Part shown: in pieces, positions 24,313-36,300 of the stretch
Position numbering within the stretch: position 1 is the first letter of the stretch
Layout of the letters: each line of letters begins with the position of its first letter
NCBI RefSeq assembly: GCF_954871325.1
Contig: NC_088776.1
Coordinates: 37,558,508-37,622,507 of the forward strand
Reading direction: 5' to 3'
Origin: Gordionus sp. m RMFG-2023
Taxonomy: Eukaryota > Nematomorpha > Gordioida > Chordodea > Parachordodidae
DNA: 64,000 bases
Position numbers and translations under genes: made by a program
The notes under the pieces: model-generated
Told to the model about the DNA's origin: nothing
Databases searched by the model: none
The model's input: only the letters and a program-made list of their open reading frames with translations

Positions 24313-26364
24313 CAGTATTAATATGATTTGTTGTAACACATTTTCATAATGTGAAAAAACATTCTTGTATAGTTAAATAACTTTCCATAATTATTGTAAA
24401 AAACATTTTGATATAAATTAAATTTTTTTAAAAATTTTAAAAAGTTTTAAACATTAAACTTTAATGAAGACTAACATCAAAGTTATGAATCAAATTGTTT
24501 TTTTTGACACAAGTTTAAGTGGAAAAATGAGAATTCAAAAATAAATTTTAATAATAAAGTTCTTAAACTTTAATGAAGACTAACTTCAAAGTTATGAATC
24601 GAATATAGTTTTTTTTATGTTTTGGACATAAGTTTAAGTGGAAAAATTAGAATTTTAAAAGATATTATATAAAAAAAATATTCAATACCTTTTTTAAATT
24701 TAAAACATTATTCCAATATTATAATTTTAATTTTAGTTATCCAAAAAATGGAAATCAGGATAAGAAATTTGAATAATTTCTTAAATAAACATGAGTGAAA
24801 ACTTAGGGTTTTCAGATAATTCTTATTTGTTTATAATTTTTTATGATCAATTCGAAACACCAAAATCAATCATTTAAAGGAATGCATCGAATTCCCTCTT
24901 CAATAAACTTTATGGTATGAGAATAAAAATTTGAAAAATTATATGTAAAATAATTGCCTAAAATACTCGTAACAATTGAAATAACTTCATTTCGGTTATT
25001 GGGTTTAGGAGAATTTGATCTATATTGATTTTTAATTACTCCGAAAAAATTTTCTATCGGATTTAATTGCGGCGAATAGGGTGGCAAAAATATGATATTT
25101 GGATAATTCTCACTAATTATCCTCGCTCGATGTATAGGAGCATTATCCATTATAAGTAATGAATTTGATGGTAAAAGTGAGAATAATTCATCCAGGTATG
25201 CCTTGAATTTTATCGCAGTAAAAGCCCCATCTATTATTGTGAATTTTTTCAATCCACTTATTCCTATTATGCATAGGACTGATATATTTTTCCCCTTGGA
25301 GGGAGGTAATAAACGAATAGGATCAAAATTTGGTTGCTCTTGAATATTCGAATAACATCGATTTGTAATGTCAGTTAGGCATCTAAGGGAATTTGATGGG
25401 ATAGGTGAATAACTTTGGTATCTATTTGTTATTTCAGATAACCCCCCGTGAGAATTAAAAGTTTCATTAGGTGTATCTAGAATTTTATATATAAGGTTAG
25501 TAAATAATAGAATATTATATTAACAAACCTGAAACTGGAGATAGATTCAAAATACTAGCGATAATAAAATTTGACATTTAAAAAAATGGAAATATAGTTT
25601 TTATAGAAAAAAAAATTATAAATTATAAAATATAGAAGTTTAAAATTAAAATTGTCGCAAATTTAAGAAAGAATTATTATAGGTTTTAATTTAAGTTAAT
25701 TACCGGAAGTTTTTAAAAATATAATGTGTTTCTCAAAATTTTCTTTCAAGTTTTTAAAAGTTTTTTTAAAAAAGGATGTATTTTTCTCAACAAGATTTTA
25801 CAATAATTACGGAAAGTTAAATTGAAGTGTCGGGGCTTCCGTTATTGGTAGAATGGTTGGTGGCACATCTCGATGATTTTTGGTATGCGTCATTTTAGGA
25901 AATTTTAAATTTTATTTAATTTTAAAAAAAATTAGAATTATCTGAAAACCCTAAATTCGAATTTTCTTTCACTTATGTTTATTAAGAAATTATCAAATTT
26001 CTTATCCTGATTTCGATTCTTTAGATAACTAAAAGTAATATTAATATATTGTAATAATACTTTAAATTTAAAAAAATTTATAATGCAATTAAAAAAAAAA
26101 TTATTCTAAAAATCTTAGAAAATTTTATTCTCATTTTCCCACTTAAACTTGGGTCCAAAACATAAAAAAATTATATTCGATATATAACTTTGACGTAAAT
26201 CTTCATTAAAGTTTAAAAACTCTTATTATTAAAAAAATTATATCAAAAATTTTATCAAAAATTTTATCAAAATGTTTTTACAATAATTATGGAAAGTTAT
26301 TTAATTATACAAGAATGTTTATTCACATTATGAAAATGTGTTACAACAAATCATATTAATACTG
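24313..26364 (-). mobile_element. Tc1/mariner-superfamily element with long inverted repeats
   Basis: It begins CAGTATTAATATGATTTG and ends with the inverted copy CAAATCATATTAATACTG. The inverted similarity continues for roughly 100 bp (24313-24419 against 26262-26364) and resumes further in. A TA dinucleotide precedes the left end; the right flank is TT, probably mutated. The length is 2.05 kb. It carries a DDE transposase gene on the minus strand. Confidence 0.85.
24866..25577 (-). CDS. DDE_3-type (Tc1/IS630 superfamily) transposase, possibly intron-bearing
   Basis: The main open frame runs from 25476 to the stop at 24866. The catalytic core is visible: LLIMDNAPIHRA (second Asp), then FLPPYSPQLNPIENFFG (third acidic residue, Glu) and a conserved IDGAFTAIKFKAYL block. 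Before it, LPPSKGKNISVLCIIGISG matches the usual RG-NIS segment. Upstream, an ATG exon at 25577-25529 could be joined by a 52-bp GT-AG intron (25528-25477, branch-like TTTACTAACC), giving 219 open residues. The expected first Asp (DE-GFN) appears as PNETFNSH, so the first acidic position is doubtful. No N-terminal helix-turn-helix domain is visible. It is therefore probably shortened, but the frame is the best kept of the transposases here. Confidence 0.75.
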
Positions 26365-27089
26365 TTTTACAGGCAATGTGCGTAATCACAGGTCATATCT
26401 TATAAAATCATGAGAAATTTATAAGATAGGTTATATATTCTAGAATACATTTACAGCAAAATCAGATTTTCCATTTTAAAAAAGAGGGAAATAAATAATT
26501 TATTGTTGCAAATTAACAAAATGATTAATTGGGCGTGTTTTTAAATTTAAAAATCTCATTTTTATTCCAGTATGTGTAAAATACCTATCCAATAAATTTC
26601 ATAAAATTTTTTCATTTTGAGAGATTTTTAATTTATTAAATACCGACAGTAATATCAATACACTGTTTGAGCCTGAATACACAGATAAAGCAACTAAAGT
26701 TATTTTATTATTGCACATACAAATATATTTATTATGAATTATAACAAATAAACAGTATTTAAACTATAATATAAATTATTTCCAGAAAGAAAAGACCAAG
26801 CCTTCTATCAAATTATAGCTATAAGGAGAAAAAAATAAATTTTATGGTTTAGAATACTTTTATACATTAACTCGTGTGGTTGGCACAGTCATATGCCAAA
26901 ATATCTATAAGTGATGACTAATCAAAATTGATTGATAATAATCTTTAAAACCGTTAAAAGGTCAGACCAGTTCATATAACTTATAAGAGATTAGTAGGCA
27001 AGGGTGACCATTTTTGACGATTTAGATAATAACGGTTAATATGGATTTAATGGTTTTGCTCGGGTGCGGTTTAAATCTCTGTGTAAAAC

Positions 27090-27888
27090 GAATTTTAAAT
27101 AATTTAATATAACTAGGCGTCAAAATACGGGTCTCACCAATAAAATAAGAGGTAGCTAGTCAAAAATATTTCACTCCCATGAAAATTTACTATGCCTGTG
27201 AAAATTTGCAAATTAATGAGAATAATTAAAAAAAATTAAAAGAAATATCAAGAGTAAGTGAAGAATGGAGACTAAAAGAAATATTAAAAATGAAATTTAA
27301 AAATAGAAGAAAAAAAATAAAAATGAGAGAATTGAAGAAAGATGACAGATAAAATATAATTGAAGAGGCAAAAAAAGAACAATAATAATAATAAAAACAA
27401 TAACATGATACTCCAATTTCTTATGACAATTAAATTAAAATATGACATTTTAACACTCAATCGCAGTTGAAAAATTTAGAATTACTCCAATTTCTTCTAA
27501 CAATTAAATTAAAATATGAAATTTTAACACACAATAGCAGTTGAGAAATTTAGAATTAGTCCTACAATTTGTATTTTCATTGGAAAATACGTTTTTTTAT
27601 TAAAATTATAAAATAAAAATTATAATCTCATAGAATTTTCATACAAATATAAGTCTTAATTTTTTGCCCAGCCAAAATTGTTATTTATTTTTAGACCCGA
27701 ACATAGCTTCTGGCAAAAAATGCAGGACTTGAGTCAGAATATTGTTAGATTCTGTTGTTTTTATCCCGCAAAAAAATAGTATTATTTCTAGTTTTTAGCG
27801 ATAATTATAAATCTCATTTCATGCACTCCAAACCTAAATATAAGCAAGCTATAAAAATTTTTACAAAATAGTTTTTAAAATATATTAA
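27090..27888. other. AT-rich gap, no gene seen
   Basis: It contains a purine-rich minus-free stretch (about 27225-27410) and a direct repeat: ACTCCAATTTCTT then ATTAAATTAAAATATGA near 27411 and 27482. No coding signal. Confidence 0.4.
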
Positions 27889-28095
27889 TTAGTGTTATTA
27901 AACGGCTTGAATTGAGTAATTTTTAAAAATGGCTAACTCAATATTTTATTCAGAAAATATTACGCAAGCCTTAAAATTTTGCTAATAGATGGCACAATGA
28001 TTGGACATCTATTAGAGAAATCTAGAGGTTTAGGCCATATTTATTGAGTTAGCCGTTTTTAAAAATAGGCCCAAATCGAGTCTAAACAATACTAA
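27889..28095. mobile_element. MITE, GTTGTTAAACGGCTC family
   Basis: It starts TTAGTGTTATTAAACGGCTT and ends AGTCTAAACAATACTAA. Internal blocks ACTCAATATTTTATTCAG, TTTTGCTAATAGATGGC and ATTGAGTTAGCCG are shared with the other copies. Confidence 0.85.
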
Positions 28096-30346
28096 TTTTA
28101 ATAAAGATATTTCAATTGTAAGCAATATAATAATTAAATAATTAAGATGTAATAATTAATTATATTTTTTAGCTAATAAAATTAAGACATCATTTTAGTC
28201 ATGGGACGAATTTTTGGATATTACAATTCATAAATATATAAAAATAAAAAATTTGATCTAATTAATAAGTATAAAGTTGTATTTAAAAAAAATATGTAAT
28301 AAAAATCAATAATGAATCTTTTTAAAAATATGTGCTGTTTTAAAACAACCTTTTTACAGGCTTGGACGTATAAGTATATCAAAAATTTCATTTATAAAAA
28401 CAATATAAACCGTAAAAATAATAATCAATTTAGTAAATTATTTGTTTACAAATTACAAAACTTATATTTTTTCGCGACTAAAAATACTATTTGGATTCGT
28501 AAATAATTATTAACGATGTTTCGCAACGATTGATTTTATTATAATTACCGATAAATATATCGGCGTTTTTTGCATAAGTAGATTAAATTTTCGATATTTG
28601 CAACTGTAGCTTTCAGATTATTCTTCTTTTGTAGAGAAAAAATAACGAGTATAGTCAATGGCCAGGCTATCTAACCCTATAATGTGGCAATAATAAATAA
28701 TAATATATGTTAATTGGTATAATAGAGTGCTGCATCAGACCTATAGATCCAAACTGGTCTGTCCAGAATTTATTTTCGAAAGCCTTAGTCCTATCCAATC
28801 TGCTTTAAAAAAATTATAATTTCCTTATTTTCAAAGAAAGCGATTAAATTAAAGGCTCGCGAGGAAAATAAATTTAAATTGTTATTTCTAACTGAACTCG
28901 GTTTAAACTCGGATAGGTCGGCGCAAATCTCTGGTTCTACTTTCTACCTTCTACTATAATCTTTAATTTATAAAAATTTGCTTAGGTTATTCTTTTAACA
29001 CTAAACCAAGACCGTCATTTGTATGTTTTTCTGTTTATTTAATATCTATTGTTTTTTTCGTTATATATGTTGCAAATTTCATGATATTTATTTGTTTTCA
29101 ACAAATTATATTTCCACAATCGCCAGAATAATATTAACCCTGTATTTTATGATAAAACAAATATATTACTACTGTTTGTTTTATTTCTTTCTATACTAAT
29201 AAGAGCCTCATGACCTCACTTTTTTTGAAAATTTAATAAATTTCTTAGAAGCCAATACGATTGCGACGTTAAATACACATATCGCTATCAATTACCGAAA
29301 GCCTATTTTTAATTTAATGAAACTAACTGAAAATTTGTTTTTAATCTTCCATTTGTTGGTCGGCAAATGTAACAGAGGGAATTAATTTTAAACAGATCAT
29401 AAATGAATTGGAATTCCGTTATGGTGTTGTTGACTCTTAATTTTGAAGAAGGCATAGAGTAGCTTACAAACCTCCATTAATTGTACAAGACTGGTTATGA
29501 ATAGCTAGTATAGTTGGGTAATTACTATATTTTAGCCGTTTAAGCCAATTTTTAGATGAAACCGAGTTTTTAGCCGAAAACTATCACCTATGCCTCGAGA
29601 TTTTTCTTGACGATATAGCACTTCAGATTTGAAAGAAACCAATAAAAATTAAAATGCCTTAATGTTAACGATATTCCAACATGCGACTGTAAATTGAGAC
29701 GAATTAGCCATCACTTAACTATAATGGCTTGAGGTCTAACCAAGCAAAACAATAAGATCACTTTTGAGACACCGCATTTAGAGAAAAGTGGAAATCAGAC
29801 TAATGGAAAATATCTTAACCCTATAAATATCAAAAATGTGGCACAAGTTGACTAGAAAGCAAGACATCCTTTCCATTATAACTTTTATTTTATAGCTACC
29901 TTTAAGGGGAATGTGTGCAATTATAACTCATTTAAATAAATATATTTTGCTAAAAGTAAAAAATACGAGGTGATTTTTAAAATTTATATGTAAAAAACGA
30001 TTTTTTTTATCAAACAATTGAGGAATATTTGCCAAAAAATGAATATAATTAAAAAATATAAAAAAATACACTAAGGATTTTATATTCAATAGCTAAAAAG
30101 TTATTCGCGTTAACAGTGTTACCCCGTCAATCGCTTTACCCCGGCCTCCCTTATTATTATATTATTATAGAAAACCGTCAATTTAGGATTTGGTACTTTT
30201 CGATAGAGAGAAAAATTAGTTAAAATAGAACAAAATACTTGTTATCAATGATCAAATTCGATAGACTTCAAATTAAATAAAATTTTTAATTTTTATCTTA
30301 AAAAAAGTTATAAATATTAATTAAAATAATTATTTATAATCGGTTC
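28096..30346. other. AT-rich intergenic DNA with repeat fragments
   Basis: No gene. A possible degraded hAT lies at 28722-28935 (TAGAGTGCTGCATCAGACC against inverted CAGAGATTTGCGCCGACC), without a clear target duplication. A partial MITE of the GTTGTTAAACGGCTC family begins near 29508. The block TTACCCCGTCAATCGC then TTTACCCCGGCCTCCC (30119-30150) looks like an element end and resembles 63955-63990 in inverse. Confidence 0.45.
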
Positions 30347-33300
30347 CTAAATTTTTTTTAAAAATAAAATGATAAATTTACCAGTATCTTCTCCGATTTT
30401 TGATTTATCGAAAAAAACCCGATCGACTCTGTAGTATAGGAGTGTAAAAATAAGGCAAGATAAAATAGTATATGCCCAAAGGATATAACTGATCCATATA
30501 TAAACTCCTACGTATCCTAATTTTTCCGCTAAAATTCCACCTAACCCATATGAAATGACTATCACGAACGTACTCCATCCGATTATAATTAGATAAGGCT
30601 GAATCCAAAAGCTCCAGGAGTAATTATAATTGCTATAGGATTTTTTTTTCAATATTATTAATCCTTTATAATCACGATTTTTTCTATCGCTCGAGGGAGT
30701 AAAATATTTATTCCCTTCATTCAAGTTGAAACTATCATCCTCATAGGAGGTTTCGTGTTCAGCGTTCAATGTTAGATCTTTTGTGGCCCACAGAGCCCTA
30801 CACCAACTGGTAAGAGCTTCGGAGCTTTCGGGGATTTGCCGCGAGGGGTAAGATTTGAAGGAAAATTTGACGCATTCGGGGTAAAAACCATATAAAATGT
30901 CGGATTCTGTGCATGGTGGCATTTTTATTTGAGGTTTTGAATAACGCGAATGATAACTAACCGTAACATCTAACAAGGTATCCAAGCATGATTCTGGTAT
31001 AAAGTAAAGATAGGGTAAGGAAGAAAATAAGTTAATCAATTAAAAAAAGGGTTACCATAAAAAAATAATTGATGGAAGAAAACATAAAATGTAATGAAAT
31101 AATTCGGTGATATGTTGTAACGAGTGTTCCAATGTCTATAAATAGGAATGCAGGAAAAAAGATTGAAAATATATATTACAATTTAGATTTAAGATAATTT
31201 CTAAACAGGTTTCTAAGCAGGATTCTTAAGAGGAATGATAGAGAGAATAAGATAAATAACAATTTTATTTCTGAAAATTAAGAGATGATCCGAACACTTT
31301 TATAATTAAAATCTCTAAATCGTATATTGATCACAGGGACGTCGCTAGCTAGGTACTTAGTTTTCAATTAGCATCAATTCTGAAAAATGGATTAGCACCA
31401 TATTATTTTATAATTAGCATCCAATTTTAAAATAATTATAAACCCATTTACAGGCGTGTACGCAAGAATTTTCTGTGGAGGGGCCGGGGCGGGGGGGGGG
31501 GGGGGGGGGGGGTTGGGGGGTAATTAAATTTATTTATAAACATTATTCGGAGTCATCTAAGAATAATTTAAGTTTCATAAATCTATTAAGACTAGTAACT
31601 AGTGTTGTTGAATTGCTCAATTTAAGCCGATTTTTAAAAACGGCGAACTAAGTATTTTACCCAGAAAAATATAACCCAAGCCATTTTGCTCATAAATATA
31701 AATGGCACAAAGGTTTAAACATCTATCGAAGCTTAGGCAATATTTTTATGGCTAAAATCTTCAGTTATCCGTTTTTAAAAATTGGTTCAAATCGAGCCAT
31801 TTAACAACACTACTAGTGACTATAAAATATTAAATATATATAATCGGCATATGAATCATGAAATAAATGTCTTGAAAAAGGGCATTGTAAAATAATAATT
31901 TTTTAACATATAAAATTTGATATATAAGTTTAAATTATATATAAAAAAATATTGGAAATATAGGTTAATGCACAAAAATATTATTAAGAATTATTGCATA
32001 TATAAATTTCCAAAATATTCATGAAATAAATATGTTAATTAAAAATTAGTGTTGTTATACGGCTCGATTTGAGCCAATTTTTAAAAACGGATAACTCAAT
32101 ATTTTAGCCAGAAAAACATTACCTAAACCTCGAGATTTCGCTAATGGGTGTTCAAGCCTTTGTGCCATCTATGAACAAAATTTTCCGGCTTAGGTAATAT
32201 ATTTGTGGATAAAATATTGTTAGCGGTTTTTAAAAATCGGCTCAAATCGAGCCGCTTAACAACACTACTAAAAATAGTAAAAAATAAAAAGCATATTATA
32301 AATTTATAAACTATTCTTAGAAATGAGCTAATTTTTCGATGATTTCATCCGTGCTTGGTATTAACTGCCTATGTATATTAGAAAACTTTTTAGAGATAGT
32401 ACTTCTTAGTAATGTTGTTAAACGGCTCAATTTGAGCCAATTTTGAAAGCGACTAACCCAATATAATGTCCAGAAAAATATTAAGCAAATTTGAATATTT
32501 CATAGATGGCACAAGGATTTGGACTAGAGGTTTTTCAACATTGAGGAGGTTCCGGGTGGGATAAATTTTTCTTAAAGTTATTGACGGGCTTGGGCGTTGA
32601 ATTTTTAATATTTTTCAGGCGAAGCAGAACAGGCTTCAAATTATTAAAAATAATACTTTTATTTCATAATATTGCATATTAAATGAGCGAGCGGGTAAAT
32701 TTTTATAAAAAAATTATAAGTGGGCGAGCGGGTGGGTTAAAAAATTCAAAACAACGCGTGGGCGGGCTTTTTGGCTATAACCCGCCCATTGCACTCTAAT
32801 TTGGATCTATAGCGAAATCTCAAGGCTTAGACAATATTTTTCTGGTTTTTAAAAATAGGCTAAAATGTATGTTTTTTATTATTCTTAAAGAAGGAAATGT
32901 TCATTTATTGGTAGAAAAATATATAATAAAATATTTACATGTGTCTGAAATTATGCGAAATCATTTCTTGGAACATTATCAACAATATTTAACCTATTAT
33001 GCTATAATTTGCAGTCAGCTAGTAATGCATCATGGGATACTTTAACATACTCACAATAAAATTCTGCCAAATATTTAATTTTTCCTTAATTAAGATTTGA
33101 AATAGATTCGGAAGGATTCTGTGGTAATAATATTTGCAAATTTGTAAGTGTTGCCTGATTAATTAAGAACCTTTCATTCATTTTTTATAAAAATACCCAT
33201 GAGGGGGATAAAGAGATTTATTCATGGTATTCTTCGACTGACTTTATACTAATATTGAAACGATAGGCTTCCCTTCTGCGACTCGAGGTAGATAAATATT

Positions 33301-36300
33301 ATATTCATGCTCTGCTTTTGGCTCAACAATGACCCATTTTATGAAATTCATTATCTACATTTGCCCTAATTCCCTTACCAATATAATGCTTTCAGCTATT
33401 CTCATTGACTCAATCATATCGATGTCATTTTTTTGTAACAATTTACTTTAGTTTTTGCAGTTTAAAAGTTTTAAATAATTTGATAAATATAGCGCCATGG
33501 AAAATTTGAAATGGATATTAATTATAGAATAAATTAGTAGCCTATTTATTTCTGCTGTGAATGTGATAAATAGATGTAAATTGAACTATATATGCAATAA
33601 GATGTAGTAATCAGTAATATTTTTGGAAAATATTTTAGCTGGCATCTGGATTTTTTGGCTTGGGAGAGGGGAGGTAGGATTTGTCCCCTACCCCCCTCCG
33701 CTGCGTACACGCCTGCATTTAAATAAATACATTAATATTTTAAATTTTTACGATTTATAGCATATTTTAAATAAATATTATTTTCCTAGGTATTCTCCAT
33801 TTCAAGGAAATTTTTCATTTGGATGAAATATAAATTAAAAGGTAATGTAGGATTAAAGATTAGAGATATGCTATAGGGTTAATTAAAGGTTTGAAATGTG
33901 TGGATTAGTGTTAAGATATATTAAAAAATGGTTTTTAATAAAATTTAATCCTTTTTATTAATAATTTGTCAAATCTGACAAGCCATGTGATTAAAAATAA
34001 ATTCCTCGAGATGGACCATAATCTTTTTTCTTGCGGCAATAAATAATTTTATAAAATAAAATTTCCTTCCTCGCGCTTTGAGCAAAAATTATGAAAAATC
34101 AATATATATTATAATGAAAAAGAAGGTAAATATAACTGTTTATTTATTATGATTACATTCAAACCTGTCTAATATGGGCTCTTGACACTTTGGATAACTT
34201 CCTAACTAGACCAAAAAAATTTCGTCCCAATCAAATTTCTATTAATTTCTACTAGAAAATGTTTTGATAAATTGGGCAACGTCTAACTTTGAAAAGTGGG
34301 TAGATCTTAATTTGTTGCCTACTCGCCTAAAACCTCTATAAAGTGGGCATTCATTGTTTTCTGTTGCAATCATTCATTTATATTATAAAAAAAAATTAAA
34401 CTTGTTCATATCAAATAAAATTAATAAAGAAAATAAATATAACGAGTTATCGATAAATAAAAATTTAGGTTTAATTTGTTAGATCAAAATACTCAAAGAG
34501 AATGTGCGAAAAGATTTACATTTCTAAAGGAACGTTTACAATATTTGTAAATCCAAAGGCATTACCAAACGCCATGATAAGAAAATTTTATCAGATAAGA
34601 GAAAAAGAAAACTTAAAATGAAATGAAAAAATCAATAAATATACCAGGGAATTATGTTAAAAAGCCAGAACTTATGAAATCAATATGTCAGGCCTCAAAT
34701 TGGCAAATAAGTCTTTCTTTTAAGGTATTTAAGCAAATCAGATACTAAATTCATCCCGCTTTTGGTGAGCAGATTTAAGAGCTGCTTCTTGTAAAATTGG
34801 GCCTGAGAAATTGATTTCATAAGTTCTTGTTTTTTTTAAAACTAAGGTATATTCCTTGATATTTTAAGTTTCAGTAATTTTAAGTATATCTAGTCTTCTT
34901 TAAATTTATACATATTATAAACAGTTCATTTAGAAATGTAATTCTTTTAGCACATTCTCTTTGAGGATTATGGATCTAAAAAATTAATCTCTTTTTTTGT
35001 TTAACGATAACTTGTTATATTTGTTTTTTATTAATTTTGTTGTTTGACATAAATAGTTTTAAAGAAATGATAAACTTTATAATATAAATGAGAAAATGCG
35101 CAAAACAACAAATGACCACTTAGGAGTCTTTAACAAGTAGTAAAAAATTAAAATAACTCACTTTTTGTTGTTCAATTTATTATGGCATTTTCTAATTTTA
35201 AATAGGAATTTTATTGGGGCATAAAATTTTGGTCAATTCCCGATATAATAAAAGGGCATGATGCCAAAAATATTTCCAATGAGGAGACTCATATAAATGG
35301 CATTCACGAGCTGAGGAAAACACTCGATTTATTTAATACAAAAACAACTCAATATTGATGCATCACGACAGACAACAGATTCGTCATGACAATCGCTACT
35401 ATAACCATTATGACAATCACTGTGACAACCGCTACATGTGACCATCATAAAAGTTATCCATGCGATGATAATACTTTTCAGAAAAAACCATTAATTATTG
35501 GGAAATCTAATAAACCAAGATGCTTTAAAAATGTGAATATTATTACATTACCAATGATAAGGAAATTAACAAGAAGAATTCTCCAATATAAAACTATTAT
35601 TTTGGCCTCCAATATAACATCATTAATGCAGCCATTACATCAAGGTGCGATACAAAACTTTAATGTATGTACTGTAAATCTTTTATTAATAGTAGGGCTG
35701 TGCGATATTAAATATCGAATCGGATCGGCATCGATATTTAGCGTTTTCCAAAAATATCGGTTATTTTATGTTATGTATATTTTTTACATTATTATAATAT
35801 TTATCTATTATGATATTATTTATTTTTAATTATAGTCATAATTGTAGAAATAAAAAAAAATAGATTTTTTGCATAAAAAATATTGATTTCTTATACATTT
35901 GGTTCAAAGGGGGGGGGGGGGAATCAGTATAAATATCGGATCGGTTTTGAACCCATATTGAAAAATATCGGATCGGATCAGTTAAAAATATGTGAATCGG
36001 CATATCCCTAATTAATTGGTAATATATAATCATTCATGTCTTAAATTTAATTTTTTTTATATATTGTATTTTTAAAGTCCAATTTATGATATGGAAATTA
36101 ACTCATGTGTTGATATTAATCTAATTTCTATTTTAGATTCTGTCCATTGGATATCAAAAGTTTCTAACACCAGAAATTAAAAGGTGTTTTTCAAATCTGG
36201 ATTTCCAATTGTTTTTAATTTTGAAGAAGATATTTTAGAAGTTGAGGACCAAGACTTTGTAAGTTCAACTACTAAAGACAGATATATCCTGCTATGATTT

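Larger units (their letters stand above)
24143..27081. mobile_element. Non-autonomous hAT carrying a Tc1-like element
   Basis: The left end is CAGAGATCCGAACC. The inverted right end is CAGAGATTTAAACC. The flanks are TTTAAAAC (24135-24142) and TGTAAAAC (27082-27089), one mismatch. Without the nested element it is about 0.9 kb and encodes nothing recognisable. Confidence 0.65.
31451..33715 (-). mobile_element. Reversed hAT, GTACGCAG family, in LCLAT1 intron 4
   Basis: It begins CAGGCGTGTACGCAAG and ends CTGCGTACACGCCTG, the same ends as the element at 17279-19071 in the opposite orientation. A run of 22 G bases lies at 31491-31512, just inside the end. The flanks share only CATTTA (CCCATTTA against CATTTAAA), so the target duplication is worn. 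At least three MITEs have inserted into it. Confidence 0.8.

Noticed and set aside
28722-28935. hAT element with TAGAGTGCTGC and CAGAGATTTGCG ends
   Set aside because: The ends match only loosely and no target duplication is visible, so it is mentioned only under the gap entry.
30405-30608. Open frame of 67 codons overlapping the LCLAT1 last exon
   Set aside because: It is a shadow in another frame of a well-supported exon.
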